The translations under genes were made by a program, and so were the position numbers. A DNA stretch of 12,791 nucleotides, taken from positions 1-12,791 of the forward strand of contig DIDB01000027.1 in the NCBI GenBank assembly GCA_002417905.1, in the 5' to 3' direction. Shown here piece after piece: positions 1 to 9,089 of the stretch; within the stretch, counting starts at the first letter, position 1, and every line of letters starts with the position of its first letter. The DNA is from Pseudomonadaceae bacterium UBA5811. GTDB taxonomy: Bacteria; Pseudomonadota; Gammaproteobacteria; Pseudomonadales; Pseudomonadaceae. The notes beneath the pieces were generated by a model. That model searched no databases. It had not been told where the DNA came from and saw nothing but the letters and a program-made list of their open reading frames with translations.

Positions 1-484
1 CGGCATCGCTGTCCTCCTGACCGAGGGTGCAGCATACCCCGGCTCCATAAATCTGTACGGCCATGGCCGGGGCAATACAGATCAGGCCGATCGGCTTGCC
101 GGCCTGGGCAAAGGCTCTGGCCAGGGCCAGCACATCCGGCTGGACACTGCAGGCCGCGCCCTTGACGGCGAAGTTGGAGAGATTTTTGGCCGCCCCGAAA
201 CCGCCCGGAATGATCAGTCCGTCAAAGTCGTCGGCCCGGGCCTCTTTCAGGTTCTTGATCTGGCCCCGGGCCAGCCGGGCGGCTTCGACCAGTACATTGC
301 GGGTTTCCGGGGATTCCTCGCCGGTCAGGTGATTGATTACATGCATCTGGGGCATGTCCGGGGCAAAGCACTGCACCTGGGCACCCTGCTGGTCAAGGCG
401 CAGCAGGGTCAGTACGCTTTCGTAAATTTCCGAGCCGTCGTAAACGCCGCAGCCGGAGAGAATTACCGCGATCTTTTTGGTCAT
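1..484 (-). CDS. elbB: ElbB, DJ-1/PfpI-family glyoxalase (isoprenoid biosynthesis protein), 3' end outside window
   Basis: The reverse strand from ATG at 484 reads as the first 161 residues of ElbB; the family is about 217 residues, so roughly the last quarter lies beyond base 1. The start is supported by MTKKIAVILSGCGVYDGSEI, nearly identical to the start of the E. coli protein, and by AGAGGA (492-497) seven bases upstream. Family hallmarks seen are CFAPD (39-43), NHLTGE (51-56), IIPGGFGAAKNLSNF (91-105) and the nucleophile-elbow cysteine in LICIAPAM (Cys136). ElbB belongs to the class I glutamine amidotransferase-like/DJ-1 superfamily. The E. coli protein has glyoxalase III-type activity in vitro and was linked genetically to isoprenoid synthesis; its physiological substrate is uncertain. 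It is cytoplasmic, with no signal peptide. It is divergent from hemB. No strong promoter could be assigned on this strand. Confidence 0.93.
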   Translation of the reverse strand, partial: MTKKIAVILSGCGVYDGSEIYESVLTLLRLDQQGAQVQCFAPDMPQMHVINHLTGEESPETRNVLVEAARLARGQIKNLKEARADDFDGLIIPGGFGAAKNLSNFAVKGAACSVQPDVLALARAFAQAGKPIGLICIAPAMAVQIYGAGVCCTLGQEDSDA

Positions 485-668
485 GGGAACGTCCTCTTGT
501 TCTGGTAAAAGGGAGACGGTATGACAGCCGCCGGCCGGTCTGCCCGCCTGGCCCGGCCGTGGTTCCGGCGCGGCTGTTTCAGAAGCTTGTACTTGCGGCG
601 CATTGGCAGACCGCCGGGGGACCGACACAATGAATGATTGTATGGGGTTGTCACCGGAAACGGTGCGC

Positions 669-1753
<1,085 letters not shown>

Positions 1754-1770
1754 ACCTGCGAGGCCAAGCA

Positions 1771-4011
1771 ATGATTGATGAAGGACTCAGCAAGACCGGG
1801 CAGGGCACGACCCCGGAGCCCCCGGAATCCACCGTGAGCGAAGCAGCGCCTGCAGTGCCGCCGGCCGCCGCACCACAGCCCGGGGAAGCAGCCAGTGCAG
1901 GGCCGGCCAGCCCGCCAGTGACAGTGCCCGGTCTGGATGACTGCAGCCTGTACATCAACCGCGAGCTGTCGCTGATGGCGTTCAATATCCGGGTGCTGGA
2001 CCAGGCGCTGGACGAGTCCTGCCCGCTGCTGGAGCGGCTGAAATTCCTGCTGATTTTCTCCAGCAACCTGGATGAATTTTTCGAGATCCGGGTGGCGGGC
2101 CTGAAAAAGCAGATTGCTTTTGCCCGGGAGCAGGCCGGAGCGGACGGGCTGCTGCCCCATCAGGCCCTGGTGCAGATTTCCGGAGTGGTCAGCGCCCAGG
2201 TCCAGCGCCAGTACGCCATTCTCAATGATGTCCTGCTGCCGGAAATGGCCCGGCAGAACATCAACTTTATCCGTAGGCGCAACTGGACGCCCCGGGTCAA
2301 GGCCTGGGTACGGCGTTACTTCTGTGACGAGATTGCGCCGATCATGACGCCCATCGGGCTGGACCCGACCCATCCGTTCCCGCTGCTGGTCAACAAGAGC
2401 CTGAACTTTATTGTGGAGCTGGAGGGGACGGATGCCTTTGGCCGGGACTCCGGTCTGGCCATTGTGCCGGCGCCCCGGGTGCTGCCAAGGATTATCCGCA
2501 TTCCGGAAGAAGCCGCCGGGCCCGGTGACAACTTTGTGTTCCTGTCCTCCATGATCCATGCCCATGCCGACGACCTGTTCCAGGGCATGAAGGTCAAGGG
2601 CTGCTACCAGTTCCGCCTGACCCGCAATGCAGACCTGTCGGTGGATGAGGATGTGGATGACCTGGCCCGGGCCCTGCGGGGCGAGCTGTTTGCCCGGCGC
2701 TATGGCGATGCGGTCCGGCTGGAGGTGGCGGATAACTGTCCGCAGCACCTGACCGACCAGCTGCTGCGCCAGTTTGGCCTGAGCGAGCTGGAGCTGTACC
2801 GGGTCAATGGTCCGGTCAACCTGACCCGGCTGTTCAGTGTAACCGGTCTGGACAGTCACCCTGAGCTGCAGTACCGGCCCTTTACTCCCTGCATTCCACG
2901 CCCCCTGCAGAATATCGAGGATATTTTCCAGAGCCTGTCCCGCCAGGATGTGCTGCTGCTGCATCCCTTTGAGTCCTTCACCCCGGTGGTGGACCTTTTG
3001 CGCCAGGCGGCCAAGGACCCGGCTGTGGTGGCGATCAAGCAGACCCTGTACCGCAGTGGTGCCAACTCGGAAATTGTGGACGCCCTGGTTGAGGCGGCCC
3101 GCAATGGCAAGGAGGTAACGGCAGTGGTGGAGCTGCGGGCCCGTTTTGACGAGGAGTCCAACCTGGCGCTGGCATCCCGCCTGCAGCAGGCCGGGGCCGT
3201 GGTGATCTATGGGGTGGTGGGCTACAAGACCCACGCCAAGATGATGCTGATCCTGCGCCGCGAGGGCGAGGACTTTGTCCGCTATGCCCATCTGGGCACC
3301 GGCAATTACCACACCGGCAATGCCCGGCTGTATACCGATTACAGCCTGCTGACCTCGGATGAGGCCCTTTGCGAGGATGTGGCCAAACTGTTTGGCCAGC
3401 TGATCGGTATGGGCAAGGCCCTGCGGATGAAAAAGCTGCTGCATGCGCCCTTCACCCTGAAGAAAGGCATGCTGGACCTGATTGCCCAGGAAGCCCAGCA
3501 TGCCCAGGAGGGGCGGCCAGCCCATATCATTGCCAAGGTCAACTCCCTGACCGATGCCAAAATCATCAAGGCCCTGTACCGGGCCAGTCAGGCCGGGGTG
3601 AAAATCGACCTGATTGTCCGGGGCATGTGTTGCCTGCGCCCGGGTATTCCGGGGGTATCACACAATATCCAGGTGCGCTCGATTGTTGGCCGCTTCTTGG
3701 AGCACAGCCGGGTCTACTACTTCCTGAATGACGGTGGCGAGGAAAAACTGTACCTCTCCAGCGCCGACTGGATGGAGCGCAATCTGGACCGGCGGGTGGA
3801 GACCTGTTTTCCGGTTGAGGGCCGCAAGCTGATTACCCGGGTGAAAAAGGAGCTGGATCTCTATCTGCACGACAATGCCCAGTGCTGGGTGCTGCAGCCG
3901 GATGGCCGCTATGTGCGGCTGGCTCCGACCGGGCATCAGGTTTCCCGCAGTGCCCAGAGCGTCCTGCTGGAGCGGCTGACCAGCGCCAGCGATAGCGGCG
4001 TGCTGCGCTGA
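1771..4011 (+). CDS. ppk1: Polyphosphate kinase 1
   Basis: PPK1 reversibly transfers the gamma phosphate of ATP to inorganic polyphosphate. It is a peripheral, membrane-associated cytoplasmic enzyme of four domains (N, head, C1, C2). The 746-residue protein has YINRELSLMAFN (about 61-72) opening the N domain. The catalytic, autophosphorylated histidine is His488 in YKTHAKMML, and the second active-site histidine is His645 in EHSRVYYF. Their 157-residue separation equals that of E. coli His435/His592. LGTGNYHTGNARLYTD and DWMERNLDRRVE are further family blocks. The first 56 or so residues form a low-complexity Pro/Ala/Glu linker absent from the E. coli enzyme, although Pseudomonas also has an extension. 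The start has only a modest GAGG (1760-1763) signal but is the sole in-frame ATG nearby. It probably shares a transcript with hemB and converges on ppx. Confidence 0.98.
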   Translation: MIDEGLSKTGQGTTPEPPESTVSEAAPAVPPAAAPQPGEAASAGPASPPVTVPGLDDCSLYINRELSLMAFNIRVLDQALDESCPLLERLKFLLIFSSNLDEFFEIRVAGLKKQIAFAREQAGADGLLPHQALVQISGVVSAQVQRQYAILNDVLLPEMARQNINFIRRRNWTPRVKAWVRRYFCDEIAPIMTPIGLDPTHPFPLLVNKSLNFIVELEGTDAFGRDSGLAIVPAPRVLPRIIRIPEEAAGPGDNFVFLSSMIHAHADDLFQGMKVKGCYQFRLTRNADLSVDEDVDDLARALRGELFARRYGDAVRLEVADNCPQHLTDQLLRQFGLSELELYRVNGPVNLTRLFSVTGLDSHPELQYRPFTPCIPRPLQNIEDIFQSLSRQDVLLLHPFESFTPVVDLLRQAAKDPAVVAIKQTLYRSGANSEIVDALVEAARNGKEVTAVVELRARFDEESNLALASRLQQAGAVVIYGVVGYKTHAKMMLILRREGEDFVRYAHLGTGNYHTGNARLYTDYSLLTSDEALCEDVAKLFGQLIGMGKALRMKKLLHAPFTLKKGMLDLIAQEAQHAQEGRPAHIIAKVNSLTDAKIIKALYRASQAGVKIDLIVRGMCCLRPGIPGVSHNIQVRSIVGRFLEHSRVYYFLNDGGEEKLYLSSADWMERNLDRRVETCFPVEGRKLITRVKKELDLYLHDNAQCWVLQPDGRYVRLAPTGHQVSRSAQSVLLERLTSASDSGVLR

Positions 4012-4050
4012 GGGGCCGGCGGGCTGTGGCAGTCCGCCGGGGCCCGTGGC
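4012..4050. terminator. GC-rich hairpin between convergent ppk1 and ppx
   Basis: CCGGCGG (4016-4022) and CCGCCGG (4034-4040) are perfectly complementary across an 11-base loop, filling most of the 39-base gap between the two stop codons. Neither strand has a T tract after the stem, so it does not look like a canonical intrinsic terminator. It could be a bidirectional stem that blocks 3' exonuclease or assists Rho-dependent ends. Confidence 0.4.
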
Positions 4051-5550
4051 TTACTGGACCTTCAGGGTAAAGTCGATCCGTGCCAGCCAGCCGGCTTCCT
4101 GCCCGAAATCGGCCAGGGTCAGCGGATGGGCCGCCAGCCAGCCTTCCGGGAAGGTGATTTCCAGACTGCTGTCCAGCGCCATCAGCCGGGTGGCCGGGGC
4201 TTCCTGGGGGCCACGGATATGATGGAACAGGATGGCAAAGCGCAGCAGCACGCAGAGCCGTACCAGTCGCGGGCTGTCTGCCCCCAGCTCCTGCAGGCGG
4301 CTTTTGGGGATATTGCGCCGGTGCCCCCGCACCAGCAGGGCCAGGGTCTGCTGGTCATCCCGGGAAAAACCGGGCAGATCCGAGTGCTCGATCAGGTAGG
4401 CGCCGTGCTTGTGGTAATGATAGTGGGCAATGTCCAGACCGATCTCATGAACCCGGGCGGCCCAGCTGAGCAGCTCGCGGTCCAGCTCTTCATCCAGTGA
4501 CCAGGCTTCGCGGACCTGGTCAAAGGCCTCCAGCGCCTTGGCTTCAACCCGGGCCGCCTGGCTGCGGTCCACCCGGTAGCGGGTCATCAGGTCACTGAGA
4601 GTCCGCTCCCGGACATCCTCATGGTGATGGCGGCCAATCAGATCATATAGCACGCCTTCGCGCAGGGCCCCTTCGGAGCAGTGCATGCTGGTCAGTTCCA
4701 GCGCGTCAAAAGCGGCCTCCAGAATGGCCAGCCCGGCGGGCAGCACACTACGGCGGTCCGGCTTGATGCCTTCCAGATCAATTTTGTCCACTTCGCCCGT
4801 TTTCAGCAGCCGGCGTTTCAGCCAGGCCAGGCCGTCCCGGCTGACCTCGCCATTGCCGCTGCCGCCGGCCGCAATGGCCTGGCCAACGGAACGGATGGTG
4901 CCCGAGGAGCCCATGGCCTCCTGCCAGCCCAGCTGGTGCAGGCCGTTTTCGATGGTCATCAGCTCCAGCCGGGCGGCGGTATAGGCCTGGGCGAAGCGGG
5001 TCTGGGTAATCCGGCCATCCGGAAAAAACTGCCTGGTGAAGCTGACACAGCCCATCTGCAGGCTCTCGCGCAGCAGGGATTCGCCGCCTTGGCCAATAAC
5101 AAACTCGGTGCTGCCGCCGCCGATGTCCACCACCAGCCGGTGGCCTGCAATGCTGGGTACCGTATTGGCCACGCCGAGGTAAATCAGCCGGGCTTCTTCC
5201 CGGCCGGAAATGACTTCGACCTGGTGGCCGAGGATGGCTTCGGCCCGGTGGATGAAATCGGCCCGGTTGCGGGCGACCCGCAGGGCATTGGTGGCCACGA
5301 TCCGGACCGCTTCGGCGGGCAGGGTGCTGACCATCTGGGCAAAGCGGCTCAGGCAGTTCAGGCCGCGCAGCATGGCGTCTTCCGTAAGCAGGCGGTTTTC
5401 GTCAATTCCGGCCGCCAGCTGTACCTTTTCCCCGAGACGTTCAAGAATTCGCAGGTTGCCACCGTCCGTGCGGGCCAGCACCATATGAAAACTGTTCGAG
5501 CCCAGGTCAATGGCGGCAATCAGGGGATAATTTCGGGTGGTTTGCGGCAT
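4051..5550 (-). CDS. ppx: Exopolyphosphatase (Ppx/GppA family)
   Basis: Ppx removes terminal phosphates from long-chain polyphosphate and family members may also hydrolyse pppGpp; it opposes the facing ppk1. I start it at ATG 5550 (499 residues) because [20 protein letters not shown] aligns with the start of Pseudomonas Ppx (about 506 residues). An upstream in-frame extension to 5667 is GC-rich and lacks ASKHA motifs. The N-terminal actin-like fold shows AIDLGSNSF (13-21, phosphate loop 1), [12 protein letters not shown] with the probable catalytic Glu118/119, and DIGGGSTEF (142-150, phosphate loop 2). The C-terminal half carries the HD-like helical domain, including [25 protein letters not shown] written in part as HYHYHKH. 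The ribosome-binding site is weak (GAGA-rich only). It diverges from trxA. Confidence 0.96.
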   Translation of the reverse strand: MPQTTRNYPLIAAIDLGSNSFHMVLARTDGGNLRILERLGEKVQLAAGIDENRLLTEDAMLRGLNCLSRFAQMVSTLPAEAVRIVATNALRVARNRADFIHRAEAILGHQVEVISGREEARLIYLGVANTVPSIAGHRLVVDIGGGSTEFVIGQGGESLLRESLQMGCVSFTRQFFPDGRITQTRFAQAYTAARLELMTIENGLHQLGWQEAMGSSGTIRSVGQAIAAGGSGNGEVSRDGLAWLKRRLLKTGEVDKIDLEGIKPDRRSVLPAGLAILEAAFDALELTSMHCSEGALREGVLYDLIGRHHHEDVRERTLSDLMTRYRVDRSQAARVEAKALEAFDQVREAWSLDEELDRELLSWAARVHEIGLDIAHYHYHKHGAYLIEHSDLPGFSRDDQQTLALLVRGHRRNIPKSRLQELGADSPRLVRLCVLLRFAILFHHIRGPQEAPATRLMALDSSLEITFPEGWLAAHPLTLADFGQEAGWLARIDFTLKVQ

Positions 5551-5613
5551 TCTCTGAGTTTCTCGCAATAATTTGCCGGCCATCGTGCCATGGGCTTCAG
5601 GCTGCGCCAATGC

Positions 5614-5664
5614 GCCGGGGGCTCCTGCAGTACGCCCTGCCCGGACCAGCCGGGCGCCCCCGGC
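5614..5664. repeat. Long-loop inverted repeat in the ppx-trxA gap
   Basis: GCCGGGGGC (5614-5622) and GCCCCCGGC (5656-5664) are perfect nine-base reverse complements separated by 33 bases. The pair lies upstream of both ppx (-) and trxA (+). If ppx transcription starts nearer trxA, this would fold in its leader. No function is assignable. Confidence 0.35.
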
Positions 5665-5705
5665 CACAGGCGGGACAGTTTGTCCTGGGACGGGGAACGG
5701 GCAAC

Positions 5706-5735
5706 TTTCCGCTATGGACTGTCCCGGGCTATCAT
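5706..5735 (+). promoter_or_regulatory. Candidate sigma-70 promoter of trxA
   Basis: TATCAT (5730-5735) matches the -10 consensus at five of six positions. TTTCCG (5706-5711) is a poor -35 at an 18-base spacing. The predicted start near 5742 would give a leader of about 30 bases. The 9-base palindrome GGACTGTCC (5716-5724) lies inside the spacer. Confidence 0.35.
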
Positions 5736-5771
5736 GAGAGCTGTTGATGACCCGACCCCCTGGAGCAATCC

Positions 5772-6098
5772 ATGAGCGATTATATTACCAACGTAACTGA
5801 TGACAGTTTCGAGCAGGACGTTCTTCAGGCCGAAGGCCCGGTGCTGGTTGACTACTGGGCCGAATGGTGTGGCCCCTGCAAGATGATTGCTCCGGTGCTG
5901 GATGAGGTGGCCCGTGAGTACGAAGGCCGCCTGAACGTCTGCAAGCTGAATATCGACCAGAATCAGGCCACTCCAGGCCAATATGGTGTGCGGGGTATCC
6001 CGACCCTGATGCTGTTCAAGGGCGGGGAGGTTGCAGCTACCAAAGTGGGTGCCCTGTCCAAGTCCCAGCTGATCGCCTTCCTCGGTGAAAACCTGTAA
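5772..6098 (+). CDS. trxA: Thioredoxin 1
   Basis: TrxA is the small cytoplasmic dithiol-disulfide oxidoreductase that donates electrons to ribonucleotide reductase, PAPS reductase and methionine sulfoxide reductases, and is recycled by thioredoxin reductase. At 108 residues it has the normal full length. The active site WCGPC occupies 32-36 (Cys33, Cys36) in the block [12 protein letters not shown]. The cis-proline is Pro77 in GIPTLMLF and the buried Asp is Asp27 in VLVDYW. ATG 5772 is preceded by GGAG (5762-5765) at six bases. The gene is followed by a GC-rich hairpin and then a separate rho promoter candidate, as in the common trxA-rho arrangement. It is divergent from ppx. Confidence 0.98.
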   Translation: MSDYITNVTDDSFEQDVLQAEGPVLVDYWAEWCGPCKMIAPVLDEVAREYEGRLNVCKLNIDQNQATPGQYGVRGIPTLMLFKGGEVAATKVGALSKSQLIAFLGENL

Positions 6099-6113
6099 CT
6101 ACCGCCTTTACAG

Positions 6114-6143
6114 CTGCCGGACGGCCCGCACGGGGCAGTCCGG
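6114..6143 (+). terminator. GC-rich hairpin after trxA
   Basis: CCGGAC (6117-6122) pairs with GTCCGG (6138-6143), with CCC/GGG inside; an alternative fold pairs CTGCC (6114-6118) with GGCAG (6134-6138). It begins 16 bases after the trxA stop. No T tract follows, so it is a weak terminator candidate; it may instead be a 3' end stabiliser. Confidence 0.35.
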
Positions 6144-6145
6144 GC

Positions 6146-6174
6146 TGGACGTCAGTCCTGCAGGGTGCTAGATT
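6146..6174 (+). promoter_or_regulatory. Candidate sigma-70 promoter of rho
   Basis: TGGACG (6146-6151) matches the -35 consensus at four of six positions. It is followed after exactly 17 bases by TAGATT (6169-6174), a 4/6 match to the -10 preceded by TGC (an extended -10). Transcription would start near 6181, leaving a leader of about 138 bases before rho. Confidence 0.45.
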
Positions 6175-6176
6175 CG

Positions 6177-6200
6177 GCAACGCAATTTCTTTTGCGTTGC
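6177..6200. repeat. Perfect 9-bp hairpin at the predicted rho transcription start
   Basis: GCAACGCAA (6177-6185) and TTGCGTTGC (6192-6200) are exact reverse complements around TTTCTT. The hairpin lies 79 bases beyond trxA and overlaps the predicted rho start site. It would be intact in trxA read-through RNA but clipped in RNA starting near 6181. No T tract follows the stem on either strand. Confidence 0.5.
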
Positions 6201-6250
6201 TCATGCAGGCTGCTGCAGACGCATCCCCGCCTGAAAACAGCATGGGTTAC

Positions 6251-6318
6251 CTGCCTTCTTTCCATCCGCCTGTGGCTCCCGGTGAGCGCACGCTTCCCTC
6301 ATTCCTTCCCGACTTTCT
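6251..6318 (+). promoter_or_regulatory. C-rich, rut-like rho leader lacking a Shine-Dalgarno
   Basis: By hand count the 68 bases before the rho ATG hold 29 C and 12 G, with pyrimidine-rich runs such as TTCCCTCATTCCTTCCC close to the start. Unstructured C-over-G RNA is what Rho binds. E. coli rho is known to be autoregulated by Rho-dependent termination near its leader. No purine-rich ribosome-binding sequence is visible within 15 bases of the ATG. Confidence 0.4.
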
Positions 6319-7578
6319 ATGAATCTGACTGAACTCAAGCAAAAGCCTATCGCCGAGCTGCTGGAAATGGCCGAACAGATGGGCATCGAAAATATGGCCC
6401 GTTCGCGCAAGCAGGACGTGATATTTGCCCTGCTGAAAAAACATGCAAAGAGCGGGGAGGAGATTTCCGGAGATGGCGTGCTGGAAATTCTCCAGGACGG
6501 TTTTGGCTTTCTGCGCTCGGCGGACTCTTCCTACCTGGCCGGGCCTGATGACATCTACGTGTCGCCCAGCCAGATCCGGCGCTTCAACCTGCGGACCGGG
6601 GACACCATTTTTGGCAAGATCCGGCCGCCCAAGGAAGGAGAGCGGTACTTCGCCCTGCTCAAGGTGGATTCGATCAACCTTGACCGCCCGGAAAATGCCA
6701 AGAACAAGATCCTGTTCGAGAACCTGACGCCGCTGTTCCCGAACAACCGCCTGAAAATGGAAGCGGGCAACGGCTCGACCGAGGACCTGACCGGCCGGGT
6801 GATTGACCTGTGTGCGCCCATCGGCAAGGGCCAGCGGGGGCTGATCGTGGCTCCGCCCAAGGCGGGCAAGACCATCATGCTGCAGAATATTGCCAGCAAC
6901 ATTACCCGCAATAACCCGGAATGCCACCTGATTGTGCTGCTGATTGACGAGCGCCCGGAAGAGGTGACCGAGATGCAGCGTACGGTGCGGGGTGAAGTGG
7001 TGGCCTCGACCTTCGACGAGCCGCCGGCCCGCCATGTCCAGGTGGCTGAAATGGTGATCGAAAAGGCCAAGCGGCTGGTGGAGCACAAAAAGGACGTGGT
7101 GATCCTGCTGGATTCCATTACCCGTCTGGCCCGGGCCTATAACACGGTGATTCCCAGCTCCGGCAAGGTGCTGACCGGTGGGGTGGATGCCCATGCCCTG
7201 GAGAAACCCAAGCGCTTTTTCGGTGCGGCCCGGAATATCGAGGAGGGGGGCAGCCTGACCATTCTGGCCACGGCGCTGGTGGAAACCGGCTCGAAGATGG
7301 ATGAGGTGATCTACGAGGAATTCAAGGGCACCGGCAACATGGAGCTGCAGCTGGACCGGCGGATTGCGGAAAAACGGGTCTTCCCGGCAATCAACTACAA
7401 CCGTTCGGGAACCCGCCGCGAGGAACTGCTGACCTCTGAGGAGGAGCTGCAGCGGATGTGGATCCTGCGCAAGCTGCTGCATCCGATGGATGAGATTGCC
7501 GCCATTGAATTCCTGCTGGACAAGCTGAAGGACACGAAAACCAATGATGAGTTCTTCATGTCCATGAAGCGCAAATAA
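6319..7578 (+). CDS. rho: Transcription termination factor Rho
   Basis: Rho is a hexameric RNA-dependent ATPase that loads on C-rich nascent RNA and dissociates RNA polymerase. The 419-residue length and MNLTELK start match E. coli Rho exactly. An in-frame TGA at 6283 excludes a longer form. Regions in order are an N-terminal helical subdomain (1-47), the cold-shock/OB RNA-binding fold (about 48-118, with DGFGFLRS and [16 protein letters not shown]), and a RecA-type motor. The motor shows Walker A APPKAGKT (178-185; Lys181, Lys184, Thr185), Walker [17 protein letters not shown], the Q-loop region [11 protein letters not shown] and the R-loop/C-terminal block [15 protein letters not shown]. 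No insertion domain is present. The start codon lacks a Shine-Dalgarno sequence, unusual beside its neighbours. ubiD starts 37 bases downstream without an obvious terminator. Confidence 0.99.
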   Translation: MNLTELKQKPIAELLEMAEQMGIENMARSRKQDVIFALLKKHAKSGEEISGDGVLEILQDGFGFLRSADSSYLAGPDDIYVSPSQIRRFNLRTGDTIFGKIRPPKEGERYFALLKVDSINLDRPENAKNKILFENLTPLFPNNRLKMEAGNGSTEDLTGRVIDLCAPIGKGQRGLIVAPPKAGKTIMLQNIASNITRNNPECHLIVLLIDERPEEVTEMQRTVRGEVVASTFDEPPARHVQVAEMVIEKAKRLVEHKKDVVILLDSITRLARAYNTVIPSSGKVLTGGVDAHALEKPKRFFGAARNIEEGGSLTILATALVETGSKMDEVIYEEFKGTGNMELQLDRRIAEKRVFPAINYNRSGTRREELLTSEEELQRMWILRKLLHPMDEIAAIEFLLDKLKDTKTNDEFFMSMKRK

Positions 7579-7615
7579 CGGATTTGTACCCGTCAGCCCC
7601 TGCAGGAAAGCCCAG

Positions 7616-9082
7616 ATGCACTATTCCGATCTGCGTGATTTTATGGCAGCCCTTGAGCGTCAGGGGGAGCTGAAGCGGGTCAGCCTGCCGGTTTCTCCGG
7701 TGCTGGAAATTACTGAAATCTGTGACCGGACCCTGCGCCGTCAGGGGCCTGCCCTGCTGTTTGAAAACCCCACCGGCTATTCGATGCCGGTGCTGGGTAA
7801 CCTGTTTGGTACCCCACGGCGGGTGGCATTGGGCATGGGGGCTGAAGCGGTCAGCGAGCTGCGTGAAATTGGCCGGCTGCTGGCCTTCCTGAAGGAGCCT
7901 GAACCGCCCCGGGGGCTGAAAGATGCCTGGGGCAAGCTGCCGCTGTTCCGGAAAGTGCTGGCCATGGGGCCGAAGGTGGTCAGGGATGCCCCCTGTCAGG
8001 CAGTGGTTCTGGAGGGCGATGCCGTTGATCTGGGCCAGCTGCCGGTACAGACCTGCTGGCCTGGCGATGTGGGGCCGCTGATTACCTGGGGGCTGACCAT
8101 CACCCGGGGACCCAGCAAGGAACGGCAGAATCTGGGCATCTACCGGCAGCAGGTGATTGGCCGCAACCGGGTGATCATGCGCTGGCTCAGCCACCGGGGC
8201 GGAGCGCTGGATTACCGGGAGTGGTGCCAGAAATACCCGGACCGGCCCTATCCGGTAGCGGTTGCACTGGGGGCTGATCCGGCCACGTTGCTGGGGGCGG
8301 TTACGCCAGTGCCCGATACCCTGTCTGAATATGCCTTTGCCGGACTGTTGCGCGGCCAGCGTACCGAGCTGGTCAAGGCGATGGGCAGTGACCTGCAGGT
8401 GCCGGCCCGGGCCGAGATTATCCTGGAGGGGCATATCCATCCCGGAGATATGGCCGATGAGGGCCCTTATGGTGATCACACCGGTTATTACAACGAAGTG
8501 GACCGTTTTCCGGTGCTGACGGTTGAGCGGATCACCAGCCGGCCGGACCCGGTCTATCACAGCACCTATACCGGACGTCCGCCGGATGAGCCGGCCATTC
8601 TGGGACTGGCCCTGAATGAGGTCTTTGTGCCCATCCTGCAGAAGCAGTTTCCGGAAATTGCTGATTTTTACCTGCCTCCGGAGGGCTGCTCCTACCGGAT
8701 GGCTGTGGTTACCATCCGCAAGCAGTATCCGGGGCATGCCCGGCGGGTCATGCTGGGTGTCTGGTCATTCCTGCGCCAGTTCATGTACACCAAGTTTGTG
8801 ATTGTCACGGATGATGACATCAATGCCCGGGACTGGAATGACGTGATCTGGGCCATCACGACCCGGATGGACCCCAGACGGGATACGGTGCTGATCGACA
8901 ATACACCAATTGACTATCTGGATTTTGCCTCGCCGGTATCCGGGCTGGGCTCCAAGATGGGGCTGGATGCCACCCACAAATGGCCGGGGGAAACCAGCCG
9001 TGAATGGGGCCGGCCCATTGTCCGGGATGATGCGGTACGGCAGCGGATTGATGCACTCTGGGACCAGCTGGGAATCGACTGA
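7616..9082 (+). CDS. ubiD: 4-hydroxy-3-polyprenylbenzoate decarboxylase UbiD
   Basis: UbiD decarboxylates 4-hydroxy-3-polyprenylbenzoate to 2-polyprenylphenol in ubiquinone synthesis, using prenylated FMN supplied by UbiX and a divalent metal. The 488-residue protein matches Pseudomonas UbiD along its whole length. Visible blocks are [18 protein letters not shown], the cofactor-binding [36 protein letters not shown] (279-297, with Glu282 a likely catalytic acid), [23 protein letters not shown] and [15 protein letters not shown]. The C-terminal helix [10 protein letters not shown] is complete. ATG 7616 follows AGGA (7604-7607) at eight bases. The next gene starts seven bases after the stop, so translation is probably coupled. 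It is cytoplasmic and soluble. Confidence 0.98.
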   Translation: MHYSDLRDFMAALERQGELKRVSLPVSPVLEITEICDRTLRRQGPALLFENPTGYSMPVLGNLFGTPRRVALGMGAEAVSELREIGRLLAFLKEPEPPRGLKDAWGKLPLFRKVLAMGPKVVRDAPCQAVVLEGDAVDLGQLPVQTCWPGDVGPLITWGLTITRGPSKERQNLGIYRQQVIGRNRVIMRWLSHRGGALDYREWCQKYPDRPYPVAVALGADPATLLGAVTPVPDTLSEYAFAGLLRGQRTELVKAMGSDLQVPARAEIILEGHIHPGDMADEGPYGDHTGYYNEVDRFPVLTVERITSRPDPVYHSTYTGRPPDEPAILGLALNEVFVPILQKQFPEIADFYLPPEGCSYRMAVVTIRKQYPGHARRVMLGVWSFLRQFMYTKFVIVTDDDINARDWNDVIWAITTRMDPRRDTVLIDNTPIDYLDFASPVSGLGSKMGLDATHKWPGETSREWGRPIVRDDAVRQRIDALWDQLGID

Positions 9083-9089
9083 GGTCTGA

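Noticed and set aside
637..642. TACAAT on the minus strand with the surrounding ACAAT-GAATG-ATTGT inverted repeat, as an elbB promoter.
   Set aside because: It is a good -10 but has no -35 at 15-18 bases and would leave a leader of about 150 bases. The short palindrome alone is too common to call an operator.
5551..5667. 39-residue N-terminal extension of ppx.
   Set aside because: It lies before the conserved Ppx start, has an Ala/Gly/Arg-rich composition and no ribosome-binding site.
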